From positions 31,429-95,428 of the forward strand of contig ARYC01000747.1 in the NCBI GenBank assembly GCA_000711775.1: a DNA stretch of 64,000 nt. Reading direction: 5' to 3'. How positions within the stretch are numbered: the stretch's first letter is position 1; each line of letters starts with the position of its first letter. Position numbers and translations under genes: made by a program. Of this stretch, positions 1 to 11,699 are shown in pieces. The notes beneath the pieces are model-generated. The model was given only the letters and a program-made list of their open reading frames with translations. It was not told the DNA's origin and ran no database searches. This stretch comes from Oxytricha trifallax. Lineage: Eukaryota > Ciliophora > Spirotrichea > Sporadotrichida > Oxytrichidae.

Positions 1-840
1 TGATTATTAGAAGTACAATAACTATTATTTATATTTAACTGCGATAAAATGTCTGCGAAAACTGAATTATTTCTCAGCATTTCTCAACTGAGTTTATTTA
101 AAGTTGTGATTATTTTAAGTTTTTTTTATATTTTACAAAAACTTTGTATTTTAGCGAACAAGCATTGCACAATTAGTTGATCACCCTATGAATATGAACA
201 TTTTTGTTGTATTGTGCTGCAAGTGTCACATTTCACAACATTACATTGGTTATAGACAACTTTTGACAAATTTATATGAGTGTGATTCATCTTTTGTGCA
301 CTAAATTTTAGGATAAACTCATTAGTAGACCTAAGTATAAAGTAAGTACTAGTATAATGAAAAAATTTAAGATTTAATAGAGTTTAAGAAATTTACTTAC
401 TCAAATATGAAAACAAAGATCATTCCACTCTCATTTTACTTTTGATTTAAAAATATGAAATTATTTTCAGATATAAATATGTTTATCATTAAAATTTAAT
501 TTCAAAAATTCATGCATAATATTCAAAAATTTTATAATTGTAATTTTAATAATAAAGAGCTAAGACTTATTAATTTATTAGTTATAAATGAATTTCATTG
601 GTGAGCTAAATAAAGAATTATTTTTTAATTTCAACAAAATTTTTTCTAAAGATTAACTTAATTTCATAAAAACTTATGCACTTTTTTATTATCTATAATA
701 TTTAAATATTATATTTTAAAGAGATAGGTAGATAATAACTGTAGGCAAATAAAATAAAAAAATGCACTCTATATATATTCAGAGTATATAATTCATGATT
801 TTGAATGTTAAGCTTCTTAATTCACTTCTGTTGAGTATCA
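1..840. other. AT-rich DNA, no gene seen
   Basis: Very AT-rich sequence with homopolymer runs. I found no frame with protein-like composition on either strand. It is typical of germline-limited ciliate DNA. Confidence 0.6.
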
Positions 841-844
841 ACTT

Positions 845-1282
845 CAGCTGCTTATTTACTGTTTCTTGACATAGGTTATTTTGAATAACTTCTTGACTTT
901 TTGGTAGTATTCGTTTGCCTCCAGTTCTCTTATTCTATAATCTAGCCATATTATATTAGCTTTAACCTCTATTTAGGTATTGTTGTCAAGGTCTAATAGT
1001 CTGTGGCTCCTCACTACCTATGAAAACCTAAACGGGGTCCCTTGCTCTATTCATTAGATTGCAGTTTTTTCATGTGTATGGGTGTTTACGAATGTCTTGT
1101 GGACGTTACAATAGTTGCTCATACCGTAGATGACTACAGTCCTTCCTTAGCTAATGGCCATCATTGTACCATCACATTTTTTTTATATAAACAGTTTCTT
1201 CTTCCCAAGGTCTAATTTACTCTGTTCCACTTACTCCTTGGCTATTTTGGTTATAATGAATTTGTCCAAGTTTGAGTTTACT
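845..1282 (-). pseudogene. Decayed coding fragment, unknown protein
   Basis: Read on the minus strand with TAA/TAG as Gln, this stretch gives about 145 residues of protein-like sequence (for example KLDLGKKKLFIQKKCDGTMM and IWLDYRIRELEANEYYQK). It is broken by one in-frame TGA about halfway and meets TGA codons at its downstream end. It is clearly less AT-rich than its flanks. I recognise no domain and see no start codon. It may be a macronuclear-destined segment or the remnant of a transposon gene. Confidence 0.35.
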
Positions 1283-1557
1283 TTTTTCATGTTTTTTAAA
1301 CCATAATCCTTTTTGTTATATATTTTAAATCAATTTTCCTTTTCTTACATCTTATTAAATCTATTGAGTGAATTGTTTAAATTATATAAAAATTTTAAAT
1401 GCATTTTTAAAATAATATTCAATTTATTATTATTCTAAAGTGTTTGTTTAGATTAACTATCTATTTAGAATAATTTAAATTATTTATTAAAAATTTGCAA
1501 TAATTTCAATACAAAAAAATATGAACAATATTTTCTATATTAATAAAGCATAAATTT

Positions 1558-1715
1558 GATACCAGTTTAAAACTGGAATTCCTGATATATAACTGGAATT
1601 CCAGGTACACATCTGGAATATTTTAATCATATTACGGTTCCAGATATAAATCTGGAACTTATAAAAATTCCAGATTTAAAACTGGAATTTTAAAAAGTTC
1701 CAGATTTGGAGGGGG
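1558..1715. repeat. Cluster of short TTCCAGAT/ATCTGGAA palindromes
   Basis: At least six copies of a half-site TTCCAGAT or its complement ATCTGGAA/ACTGGAA occur here, mostly paired into palindromes with 4-8 bp centres. A related cluster lies at 61,650-61,760. It codes for nothing obvious. Confidence 0.6.
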
Positions 1716-2870
1716 TATCCGAGTAATACTATCAATAATACTTTAAAACAAGAAAATGATCTTAACTTACGTCATAAAATTCGATGGAGACTACAATTCT
1801 TTTTGGTCAATACAATTATTCTCGAAATTAAAGCCTTGATTAAATAAGCAGACTTCATCAGAAAGTATCTCACTCAACCTATCTTCTAAACACCTGTAGG
1901 TTTTAGTTAATGTTTTTTTTATTTAAAATATATTAAAACTAACTTATGAGACTACACAAATTCAGAATTTTAAATGAAAGTTCATCTCTATATTAAAATT
2001 CAGGAAAGAAAAAGAATGGAAACAAAGGAGAAAGACCTAGATAGCAAAGAAACAAAATAAAAGATGAATAAAAATTAGGATTAAATCTCTTATAGATAAA
2101 AACAAGAAAGTGCTTGTTCCTTAACAATAATTATTTAATAGTAGTCCTTAATACATAGATGTGAGTAGTTGATTGTAATTTTTAAAATAACAAAGTATGT
2201 AAATTATTTATTGGTTATTTTTATATGTTTTTTTTTATAGTCAGAACAATTGGATTAAAATATAGTCAAATATTTTGAAGTATTTTGTAGAAGGAAATTG
2301 CCACAAAAGGTTATATTTGAAGAATATTATAGTAAAATAGTATTTATCGAACATTTTCGAAAAGATTCCATAATTTTAGATTAATGTAAAAGAGTTATCA
2401 TAATATTTAAATAAACAAATTAATAATCTTTTTTAATTTTAGTAAAAGAATTAATAATATTATATATTAAAAGAAGCAACTTTTTGAAATATCAATAATT
2501 CAGGATTAGTTAATTAATTTAAATGCATTTTTGTTTTTTATTTTTAAATTGTGAATATATTAATTTAATTTTGCATTTTTAATTCTATTGATTTATTTAA
2601 TCAATATCTCATTATAATTTTCCATTTTTAAATAAATTGACATAAAATTAACTAACCTTTTTGATGATTTGGATTGTCATTTAATCAATATAAAAGCATA
2701 ACAAATCGTAATTTTTAAATTATATAAGATATAATATGAAAGAACTTTTAATAAAAACTAATATTTTATAAGGTAAGATTTTTGAAGTATAAAATGAAAT
2801 TTTTATCCATAAATTAATAATCTCTTTATTAAACTCAATACAAAAAAAGTAGCTTCAATGATTAAGTTCC
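1716..2870. other. AT-rich spacer, no gene seen
   Basis: AT-rich DNA between the palindrome cluster and the methyltransferase gene. I saw no convincing coding frame and no structured repeat. Confidence 0.5.
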
Positions 2871-4012
2871 TCAGGGATCTATATAGACTAGTCTCCTATT
2901 GAAAACCATTTATCTCTTTGTTTGCATTCTCTTGCAAATATATCTAAAGTATTTGTGATCAGGCACCATCTCTTCCACTAGTTTATAAAAACTATCTGGT
3001 TTTTAGCAGGACTTTCTGGCTTTTTCTATTAATATATTGCTTTGAGAGTGCAATACTGATCTCTTTCTTAATTCCTTAAAAAGCCATTTTTTCTCTGAAA
3101 ATCATACAAAAATCTGCCACAGGTCTTAAATAAAATCCAATATTATTGTACAAAGTTTTGTCTTCATTCAACTTGATCCAAACAAGAATATCACATTTTT
3201 CATAACCTTTTTCATTCATGATTTTAATAGCGTCTTGCATTTAATTGTTAGTAAGCCATAGAAATACATGCCCATCACTTTGCAATTTTTCAAATGGTAT
3301 TGAATCAAAAATAAATTTGTTACTCTATGTTTAATAATTGAACTTGCTGGATGTCCCCTTCCAAGGTGGATCTATAACAATAACTAAAAGTTTTGAGCTG
3401 TTGTTTATAAGGATTGCGTCATAAATTAAAGCATTCTAAATTTCTGTATCTAAAATATTTCATTAGTACTGAGCTTATTTATTATTGAATCTACCCCAAC
3501 TAAAATCTCAAATAACAAAAAAAGAAGCTTAATATTATTACTCATATTTTTGGGGTTATATCTTATCTTTCATTGAAGAATGTTTTACTGATTTTGATTC
3601 TATAATGAGGGCGTCAATCTTATTTATTTGATTTTATTCTCTTTATTGCAATGAACTTATCTCCTCATTTTTAATTTATAAGTCACAATTTATTTTCAAA
3701 ATATTTTCTAATTAATTCTTGATTAGTTTATTTAATTCTTCAATGTATTAGTTCTGATTGAAAAGTTAATTTTCTATATTCTTGTTTTTAAGTTGTAACT
3801 CTAGAATTCTACCAAGGTAAAATTGCTTAATTTATTAAATTTCACAATGTTCTTCTTCACATTAATTGATGACAGATTTTCCTTCTTAATTACTATTTTG
3901 TGTATTTTTATTGAATTATTTTTGATAATTAGAATTTTATTTTCTCTCATATTTACCCTTAGCCTTGCAATGGGAGTATTTATTTTTAAATACCATTAAA
4001 TTAATTTTGACT
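2871..4012 (-). CDS. MT-A70 family N6-adenine methyltransferase, coiled-coil N-terminus (frame-broken)
   Basis: The central minus-strand frame carries the MT-A70 catalytic motif DPPW (VIVIDPPWKG, DNA 3361-3378), followed by the family pattern FLWLTNN and DILVWIKLNED. The C-terminal KPDSFYKLVEEMVPDHKYF block lies one frame over, so a frame change sits near 3000. Upstream is about 150 residues of Gln/Asn/Glu-rich coiled coil (3500-4010), separated from the domain by one or two TGA codons near 3460-3490. MT-A70 enzymes methylate adenine N6 in RNA or, in ciliates, DNA (MTA1/MTA9). The intact DPPW suggests descent from an active enzyme. The breaks may be short introns, internal eliminated sequences or decay. 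No start codon is assigned. Confidence 0.75.
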
Positions 4013-4425
4013 TTTGATTCTGAATAAATTGATATTTTAGATAAATTAGTTGTCTTTTTCTAAGACCTTAAACCATTCCTTGAATATTTTAATAATGTGA
4101 AAACACATATATATATATATTAAGTTAATTTATTCTCAATTCCAATTGAATTATTTGAACAAGTTTGGCCTGTATTTATATATTTCCAAAATCTTTCCAA
4201 GCTACTTTACTGGGAGATATTATATCGATCTAATATTACCAACATTTTTATGCATTAATTTTGCCATTTCATTAAATTGTAGGTGATTTATTTAATTTAT
4301 TTTAACTAAAACCCTAAGAGTAAAATCTCAACGAATTTTGTGAATAAACAATTAATAAACAATGAATCAAATACTTTAATATATAAATTTAAGTCTTGAG
4401 CAATTGGGTTGTCGATTTAGTAATT

Positions 4426-4977
4426 TTAGAGAGAATCGAGCAGCATTCTAGTCTCTTGGTCATACTGTTGAAGCATTTGGCTCTGCTTAGGCTGCTCTGA
4501 CTCTTCCTCACTCATGCTGGCATCTTCCATCTGTCCCTTGCATTCCTCCTCTTGCTGGTGGCCTGCCAACTCATGAGAGTTTCTATTCACACTAACCTTA
4601 TGAGAATCTTGTGAACTGCTGTCAGAATCCTCGCTATCACTTGAACTGGTTCCTTCGTCTTTGTCTCGATCAGAGCGCGCTCCCGCGTAGATGTTCCAGT
4701 AGGGGTGGTCATGGAGACCTGGCATCTTCTCACTGACAAAAGACTCAACTCTGGCTCGATCACATGGATACATCTGCTTCGAATGCTCCACCCACACTGC
4801 CTTTCCTCGAGGATCGTTTTCATACATGACCTGGGCGTGAATGACGTTCCTGATGACCTTGACTTCGAAGATGTCTCTCACTCTGTAGGCTTCTCCCTTG
4901 CCAAGCGGTACTTGCTGCTGGATCTGTTGTCGTGGACCCTTACTTTGATCTGAGCTTGACTCCATTTCTAATATCAA
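4426..4977 (-). CDS. Acidic protein with chromodomain-like N-terminus
   Basis: A clean 183-codon frame in a GC-rich island, with Met at residues 1 and 5. Residues 30-85 (YRVRDIFEVKVIRN through DRARVESFVSEK) follow the spacing of a chromodomain: Y-x-V-x-x-I, then beta strands, then an aromatic/acidic segment. This is a weak pattern match by eye. The C-terminal half is low-complexity Ser/Glu/Gln (SSSDSEDSDSSS). Base composition falls sharply at 4430 and the frame stays open into AT-rich DNA, so the 4430 edge may be the end of a macronuclear-destined segment rather than the true stop. Function unknown; a chromatin reader is one possibility. Confidence 0.6.
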   Translation of the reverse strand: MILEMESSSDQSKGPRQQIQQQVPLGKGEAYRVRDIFEVKVIRNVIHAQVMYENDPRGKAVWVEHSKQMYPCDRARVESFVSEKMPGLHDHPYWNIYAGARSDRDKDEGTSSSDSEDSDSSSQDSHKVSVNRNSHELAGHQQEEECKGQMEDASMSEEESEQPKQSQMLQQYDQETRMLLDSL

Positions 4978-5099
4978 AGTTTAATTCTTAAAATAAATTA
5001 TAATTTTAATAGGGCGTATTAGATTTTAAATATTGGGAATTAAACTTTAATTGGCCTATTAAATATTTTAGTATTAAAAGTTTGCCTAACTTACCAAAT

Positions 5100-5328
5100 C
5101 AGTGTTGCAGAGGAATTCTAGGGTAAAAACGCAAATGGGGACCAGCAAAGATAGTCATTCGAGAGCCCTTGAAAAGACGCATCGTCCTCTAATCTACGAC
5201 ACAGACAATTGTTTCCCAGGCTGAGATAAACTTCGAATACGAATGGTGGGGTTTTGGCACTTTTAATAGAGTAAGGGTGATTCGTGATTTCGCAGATTGG
5301 GTGGCCAAAACCAGAATCAATTATAGTA
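5100..5328 (-). CDS. GC-rich coding-like segment, product unknown
   Basis: The minus strand reads as protein-like sequence (RITLTLLKVPKPHHSYSK, then a possible start at MTIFAGPHLRFYPR) without TGA, directly downstream of the transposase fragment. The plus strand also holds a short frame beginning MGTSKDSHSR. I cannot decide which is real. Composition matches the neighbouring 5.3-7.0 kb coding block. Confidence 0.25.
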
Positions 5329-5850
5329 TCAGACAGCCTGCAGGCTCAGATGCTTCAGGGCATCGACCAAAGAGCATGCGAACGCGCCGGTGAGCCACCG
5401 CATGTCCAAGTTTGATAGCTGCACAGCCAGGGCCTGCGCATAGCGCCGCAGCTGCTTCCTATAGTCTATTAAGGGAGGTAAACTTACTTCGTAGAGACAG
5501 GCAGGAGCATGGGGTTGAGGTCGCGGCACTTAATGAACCTGAATGCCTTTTCCACTGGAGCCATGTCGTACTGGTAGGGGCCCAAGAAGAGTATGGGGAC
5601 GTTAAGCTTCTACAAGACGCTATTGGTGTAGCTGCTGCGGTGGTAGGACGCATTGTCCATTAACAAGAGGGAGTGAGTGTGAGGTGGTAGAAAACTGGGT
5701 ACCAGTTCCAAGATAAAGATGGCCCTTCTCGTTCATGTTTATTCAGTGGTTTCGATTTCGTCTGCATGAGGAAAGATTTCTCCTGGCGTATTCCTTTGGA
5801 ACTAAACGCTTTTATCTTTTTACTTGGCGGTGTTGGATGGCTTGAGATAT
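5329..5850 (-). pseudogene. DD34E transposase fragment, family of elements A and B
   Basis: The minus strand carries the second catalytic Asp in LLLMDNASYHRSS and the Glu in GPYQYDMAPVEKAF, with 34 residues between them. The C-terminal segment YAQALAVQLSNLDMRWL aligns with the ends of the transposases at 9.1 and 47.9 kb, in the same order, but lies one frame away from the DNASYH part. The region expected to hold the first Asp is present only as FSSKGIRQEKSF/TKSKPLN, with no catalytic Asp. This copy is much richer in GC than its relatives. That could mean age and amelioration, or domestication as a macronuclear gene. Confidence 0.7.
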
Positions 5851-6620
5851 TCAAAGAAATGATGGTTTTTGCAGCTCCTTATCCTTTTTTATCACATTTT
5901 CGATATCGTAGAGTCTGAAACCGGATAATCTTACTTTGAGACCAGTGGGGTTGCTCTTATGACAAAGAGTATAGAGATAATTGTTATCTGAGAAGTATAG
6001 ACCAACACAGTTTTACTCCTCGTAGGTTCTAGTCTCGTTTGTCTTAAGATCAATTTTGTAGAAGTTTGAATTATCAACAATGAACATGTATCTTTCATCC
6101 TTGAATCTGATACCAAAATGAATTTGCTGTTCAAGATCTGGAACATTATCCATTTACCAAATGAAGTTAACAGTTGGTTCTTCTGGTCCCATCACTAATT
6201 CGTAGAGAGAGACATTGTCGTTTTGTTGAATGAGGATTTTAGTCTTTTCACTGGGTGTAAACATGAAAACGAAATTGGTGTCACTTGACAAGAATGGGTA
6301 TTTCTCATCTGTGAACTGATAGAGTTGTCTCTAATGAAGAATATTGAGAATATAGTTGTATCCAGAATCCTTCTCTTCATTTTCCTCTCTGGAAAGAATA
6401 AATGACCACTGATTGTCGTCTCTGTCTTAATCGAAGGTAAGAAGGTTACCTTTGCATTGAAGTTCAAGTTCGGTGTCTAAGCTATACTCCTTGGAGTCTG
6501 GGTCTTCGTTGCCTCTCTTGTTGATGAACTTGATTCTGCTGATTGTAAGTAGTTGTAGTTTTTTGCATTTAGTACTGTATAGGGCCCCCACCTCTAGCCT
6601 TGGGCGCGTCTCCATCTCCT
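5851..6620 (-). CDS. Unknown protein, possibly beta-propeller-like
   Basis: About 250 residues are open on the minus strand, ending at TGA 5851-5853. Strand-like blocks recur every 40-50 residues (FVFMFTPSEKTKILIQQ, RYMFIVDNSNFYKIDL, GLYFSDNNYLYTLCH), which suggests a WD- or NHL-type propeller, but I recognise no family. The upstream limit is unclear: the frame continues open to 6735, overlapping the next gene in another frame. The two may be a single protein of about 385 residues joined across a frame change near 6600. Confidence 0.6.
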
Positions 6621-6637
6621 TGATCTTTCGTCGCATC

Positions 6638-7009
6638 TCAAATAGTGGCTTCCATCGTCTCCTCAATCTCAATAAACTTCTAGTTGGCATAATCTTCAAC
6701 AAATGTAAGCTTGCGGACTGACGTGTGTATTTCAATCATTGAGTCCACCAACTCCTTATAGTGCGTAATAACACTGTCGCCAAAGATGGTTGAAGCGAGG
6801 TCCACAATCTCTTTCTTAGATCTCTTCCCAACGGTCATATTATCCAGTAAGCATCTCAATCGTATCTCAAAAATGGTAGCTTCAGGAATATGCGACGGCG
6901 CGAGGAGGGCACGTAGGTGGGGCGGCAGCACTGACTAGTCGAGCTCCACTGGCGATGGTGACAGGAAGTTAATGATGTTCTTAGTCATCATGTTATCCGG
7001 GCTGAGCAT
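6638..7009 (-). CDS. Small helical protein, or N-terminal half of the downstream gene
   Basis: The frame starts at ATG 7009 (MLSPDNMMTKN) and runs 123 codons to TGA 6638. It is rich in helix formers and ends in a coiled-coil-like stretch (VRKLTFVEDYANQKFIEIEE). The B-box/coiled-coil plus propeller layout of TRIM-like proteins would fit this and the next gene combined, but no Cys/His finger is visible. The GC-rich block ends abruptly at 7020, a likely boundary with germline-limited DNA. Confidence 0.55.
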
Positions 7010-7020
7010 CACGGCTGGAG

Positions 7021-8026
7021 ACTGAAGGCAAAATTATTATAATTTAAGGAGATAAGGATAAATAAAATTTAATTAAATCACGCTTAATAATTTGGTAGCT
7101 TTCTGTTTTATTAAGACACCCCTATATATATATATATATTGTACTATGTAAATTAATTTAAAAGCTACCAAATAGTTTATAATAATAAAAATATAGTATT
7201 TATTTATTTTTCAAATTCCTAATTAATTCAAATTTTACTCTTGGGGTTTTATCTATGTTTAATCAATTCAGCAAGAGTCAGTAGTTTAAAGTAGGAATAA
7301 TATGTTTATTAAATTGCCTTCAGCCAAAGTTAATGCCTCCTAGTTGTGTTCTTCACAGTTATTTTATAGATTATTTTATTACTAAACAGAGCTCCCATTG
7401 TTTAAGTTGGTGCCTTCTATACTATTTCCAAGGCTGGGTGTTTAACTTTCAGCACAGGAGTGCTTGTCTTCAATTCTGGATCCTTAGTTATGGTTCATGA
7501 AAAATAATGTTATAAAATTTATAAATTTTTTTATTGTAAGTATATAAATAATTAGAACCACATACATTTTTAACAAAAAAGTATAAATTACATAAATTTT
7601 GTTTACACTTTTGTAAGCTTCTATTAATTAATAAATGTAATTTATAATATAAGAATTATAATTTTATAATCATTGTAAAAACTCAAAACAAACTTAAAAT
7701 AATTTATAACAAATAAAATACTGCTAATTATATAATTTAATAAGGAATAAGAATCCTTCACTTCTGGTGGTACAATAAGTTAGTGTTTAAATAAAAATTT
7801 ATATTAATTTAATTTTTATATATTTCAAATTTGATTTTATTGTCTAAAATCTCTGAAATTATATATTTATATTTACAAATTTTACAGATGAGATCGGTTG
7901 GTGTAGGTTGGTTTAGTCTTTGAACTTTACTATTTCCCCACAATAAGGGTTGTTCGCCAGGGGTAAGCGATTGATCAAGGAATTTGACCTTAGCTTTATA
8001 AGCTAATTGTTCGTAATATAATGACG
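7021..8026. other. AT-rich spacer with (TA)n
   Basis: It contains a TA microsatellite near 7118-7138 and a less AT-rich patch at 7895-7990 (GGTTGGTGTAGGTTGG and following) that I cannot assign. No coding frame is supported. Confidence 0.4.
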
Positions 8027-8044
8027 AAAAAACCCCAAAACCCC
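8027..8044 (+). repeat. C4A4 telomere-like block, possible left end of element A
   Basis: AAAACCCCAAAACCCC is the two-repeat spirotrich telomere unit that also forms TBE termini. Here it precedes a non-TBE transposase by about 1 kb. No matching G4T4 end of the same element was found, so its status as a terminus is inferred. Confidence 0.6.
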
Positions 8045-9103
8045 AGGATCAAATCAGACTAACTAAGATTAACCAAGTTACTTATAAAATAGAAGCAATT
8101 AATAAAAGTAAGTTAAGAAATATTATCAATTCAGTTTTAAATAAGCCAATGCTAGTTTATAAATGAGAGAGGTTAATAAAATGTATATTTCAAAATTAAA
8201 AATTACTCCTTTCGCATTAGAATTTCAAATTTAATTTCATTAATATAGTAAAACATTAAACTACTAAAGAAATAAATATCATTATAATGTAAGAATATTG
8301 AATTATTTTAAATCTTTTACAATTTAGTAGCTTATAAGCAATTAAAAATCTTATTCATCTTAAATTATATAAATTGATATTACTTAGAATTTTTAATTCT
8401 ATAACTGAATTATTTTAGGAAATCCTAATTTAAATAATCCAGTATATTATTTTCAATTATTTGATAAATGTTACATTTTATTGAAAAAATATTTAAATGA
8501 TTTTAAAATTTATTTCTGGGCTATAATTTATTTAAACTTAAGTAATCCTTGGAAATAAAATGATTAAATCTATAAAAATTTAAAATCATAGAAAAATACT
8601 ATATAGAAATTATTCTTATGTAAAAATATTAATTAAAAAAGAATATATTTTAAAGGTTAAGTATATTAAACATTACAAGTATAATAAATTTCTATATTTA
8701 CTTTATCTCTCTTAAACTTTTAAAGTTTTATAAGTTTGATAATATGCACTTATATTTTATTAATGAAAGCCTTGATATAGACAATGTAATGTTTAGCAGA
8801 ATTTTAAGAATTTTCGAAAATATGAAATTGAAAATTTGTTATAAGGATGTAATTTTAATTTTTAGTATTAATAATATTCGAATTGCATAAAATTTATGTT
8901 TAATATTACGAAATTATAACTTGAAATGCTTTGGTAATCTTATTTGAAATGTTTTAAAATCAATGTTCTTCACATAGAACGAATTTAAGAGAACAATTAG
9001 CAATGTGTTGTGTGATTACACTTATAAAATTATGTAGAAAAGCGAGTATTTTTTATTTCGAGAGACTCCGTAGTTAAGTTTATTTTGTTTAACACTATAC
9101 ATT
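8045..9103. other. AT-rich DNA inside element A
   Basis: Lies between the C4A4 block and the transposase stop. No gene seen. Confidence 0.4.
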
Positions 9104-10737
9104 TCAGATATCCTTCATGCTAATATCATTAAACGCTGTAACTACTGCTTTGAAGTAACATGAATTAGCCCAATCTATTTTCAATCGTAGAATTTCTTGT
9201 GCGATTGATGTTAGAAGAATATTCTTTTTGTTTTAGACTATCCCATAAGAATTTCTTTTATCTTTCAACTTTCGCAAGATGTTTTCTATAATACCTTGAA
9301 ATTCAAGTTTTTAATGCCAGTGAATAATCGTTCTACTGGAGCCAATTAAAAGTGATAGGGGCCAAGGAACATTACTGGAATTTTATATTTCTCAATCTTC
9401 TAAGTGAGATATTTGCTCCTATGGTATTAGGCATTATTTAGCATAAATATATGGTCTTATCTCCAATCTTGGTTACTTTGTTCCAAGCATCTTATAATTT
9501 TAATCTTGAAATAGAAAACTATTTAACTGCAAATTTTCCCTCTATTTACCGTGAAAAAAAAGAGTTATTATTCACCAATCCTGCAATAATACTGATGAGC
9601 CTTTAGGAAGAAAAGTTAAAAGATGGTTTCGATTTCTCAGACCATTTTCTTCCTTTATTTGAGCTATACCTTAGGATACTTTCATCGATGTTTATAATTA
9701 CCTTTCCTTCTTACAGATTTTAGTAGAAATAAGCAGCCGCCTAACGCTATAGTTTAGATTGGAGATTGTTGACTCTTGGACTTAGATAGTACTACTTTTT
9801 GTATGAAATCCCCAGACCTTTTTTTAAAAAGAGACGAACTGAACTAATTGATACTTGCTAGTCTAGATCATTCCAAATTTTTTCACTTATCGCTTTGCAA
9901 GTTATTTGTTGTACTCCTTCAGACAAGTATTGTTCAATAAAGTGTCTAGTGCGTGGTTTTTATTTCTTAAACATCTTGGCATTTAAAGTATGATTCTGGG
10001 CGTTAGCTAAAGGTGCTTAGTTTAGTATTCACCTCACTTTTCAATAATTTATCTTTAGTCTCTTCATAATATTCATTCGTTATAGGCACTTTGTCCTAAA
10101 AGTACAGACGTTTCACTAATTCAGTTTATTTCCTCTTTAATTCTTTTTAATCTGATTGGATGGCGTTATGTCTTTAAACTCGTAACTGCGATTTTTACAA
10201 TGTGTATAAACCTAAATAGTCATTGGTAGACAAAATTCCAGCCTCCTTAATAAACGAATCCCTCTCTAATGTCATTTATTCATCGTATTACATCTCCAAA
10301 AGTAAATCTTTTTCCAATTGAGAGTTATCACCTTGGCGATCTTTATTCAAGATTATTGCTCAAAGCATACTTTCTGTGCACTGAGTTTCTTTTAATCCTA
10401 AATCCCCATTTTAATTTTTGCAATTTAATCTCACTAACTTTTGAGGATCTTATTGCTCTGTTAAAAAGATTGAATCTGGATAACCTCGAACCAAATTCTT
10501 TTCTTCGTTGGCTATCATTTGTTATTCTATTAGGAGAATTTTAATTGGTTATATCGTGCTTTCGCCAATTATCAATAAGCTCGATGATAAATGAGTTCCT
10601 TATAGAATAGTTTCTTCTGTTTTATCGAGACTTTAATCAGACTATGATTCATCACTCTCATCAAAATTTTCGCTTTATTTCTTATCCTTAATGAAGAACT
10701 CAGTAATCTTAGATTTGATTTTGTTAAGCTATTTCAT
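9104..10737 (-). pseudogene. Element A transposase (IS630/Tc1-mariner-like DD34E), frame-broken
   Basis: The proposed start is MKQLNKIKSKITEFFIKD at 10737 and the stop TGA is at 9104. In order: an acidic/Gln-rich N-terminal region, a helix-turn-helix stretch (VSISSVRLFLKKGLGISYKK), first catalytic Asp in VIINIDESILRYS, the SIIAGLVNNN strand, second catalytic site, and Glu in LAPVERLF 34 residues on. Asp2 is replaced by Asn (FMLNNAQYHRS), so this copy should be inactive. There is a TGA near 10360 and frame changes near 10015, 9450 and 9290. Relatives are at 5.3 kb and 42.2-48.0 kb. The nearest neighbour upstream is the coiled-coil companion gene, divergently oriented. Confidence 0.8.
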
Positions 10738-11690
10738 ATTTGTCTGAACCTTTTTTGATTGATTAAGGTTGCTTTCCTTTATGGAGAATTCTTTCCTGGC
10801 TAAAAGGATTATATGTATTAAATAGAAAACTTTTTATTATGTATTATATAATCATCATTTTTTGTTGTTAATTATTTTTATAATTTATTAATTAATAGAA
10901 GGTTTAACGAATGATGAACTAGTAGTAGCAACTCGCTCAAATTAATGTTATGCAAATGAGAGAAAAGATAGGGAACAAGAAGGAGCTATATATACTTTCT
11001 TTTCTTACTCAAGATTGCAACGCCTATCTCCCGAAAATAGATTGCACTATCAATCATTTATATTTGAAATTAAATTTTTGTGATTAATAATCAACAAACA
11101 TAATAATATTATATATTTCTATATTAATACTTTAAATGAAGCAAATATGAAATAGACTCTTAAATAAACCTCTGCGTCTTTTATTAAAAAAACTTCAATA
11201 ACTTTTATAGTGAGTAGATTAATTTCTTTAAATCTATTTTTTATACTTTCAATATCACTGTATGAAGAATTAGCATTTTGAAACTAAAAATATTCATCCA
11301 TTTTTAAAATTATGATTTGCATTCTGCGCTACTCATATTGCATAAGATTACAGTGCACTAAGTTAATTGAAAATGAACTAATAAAATCTTATAATTCACT
11401 TTTCCATTTAAAAATCTGTCTAGTTGTAACTCGATTATTTATAATTACATGTATTTAAAAAAAACACAAACTATATTTCAGCTTTCTAATACTGTTCTTT
11501 CTTGTGTTTAGTAAAAATCTCTATATTTTCTTGTTTTAAAATATTAACTTGTAATTTAATTTACTCATATTAAATTCATGGCAGCTATTATTTTGAAAAA
11601 TTTAATTTTACTGATTGTTTCGTTTTTTATCAATAATATATATTTTCTCAAAAGCATTATCAACAGCTAGAAAAATGTAATCATCTTATT
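10738..11690. promoter_or_regulatory. Divergent intergenic region between transposase and companion gene
   Basis: About 950 bp of AT-rich DNA separates two head-to-head genes, so it should hold both promoters. I see no specific motif. Confidence 0.3.
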
Positions 11691-11699
11691 TTTAATTAA

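Noticed and set aside
5244-5256. GGTGGGGTTTTGGC as a telomeric terminus
   Set aside because: Only one G4T4 unit, inside coding-like sequence, with no inverted repeat partner.
5455-5510. A 22-nt intron (GTAAGTTTACCTCCCTTAATAG) repairing the transposase fragment
   Set aside because: Splicing it does not bring the conserved C-terminal frame into phase.
10269-10544. 91-codon plus-strand frame
   Set aside because: Antisense to the N-terminal region of the element A transposase, which aligns with a homologue.
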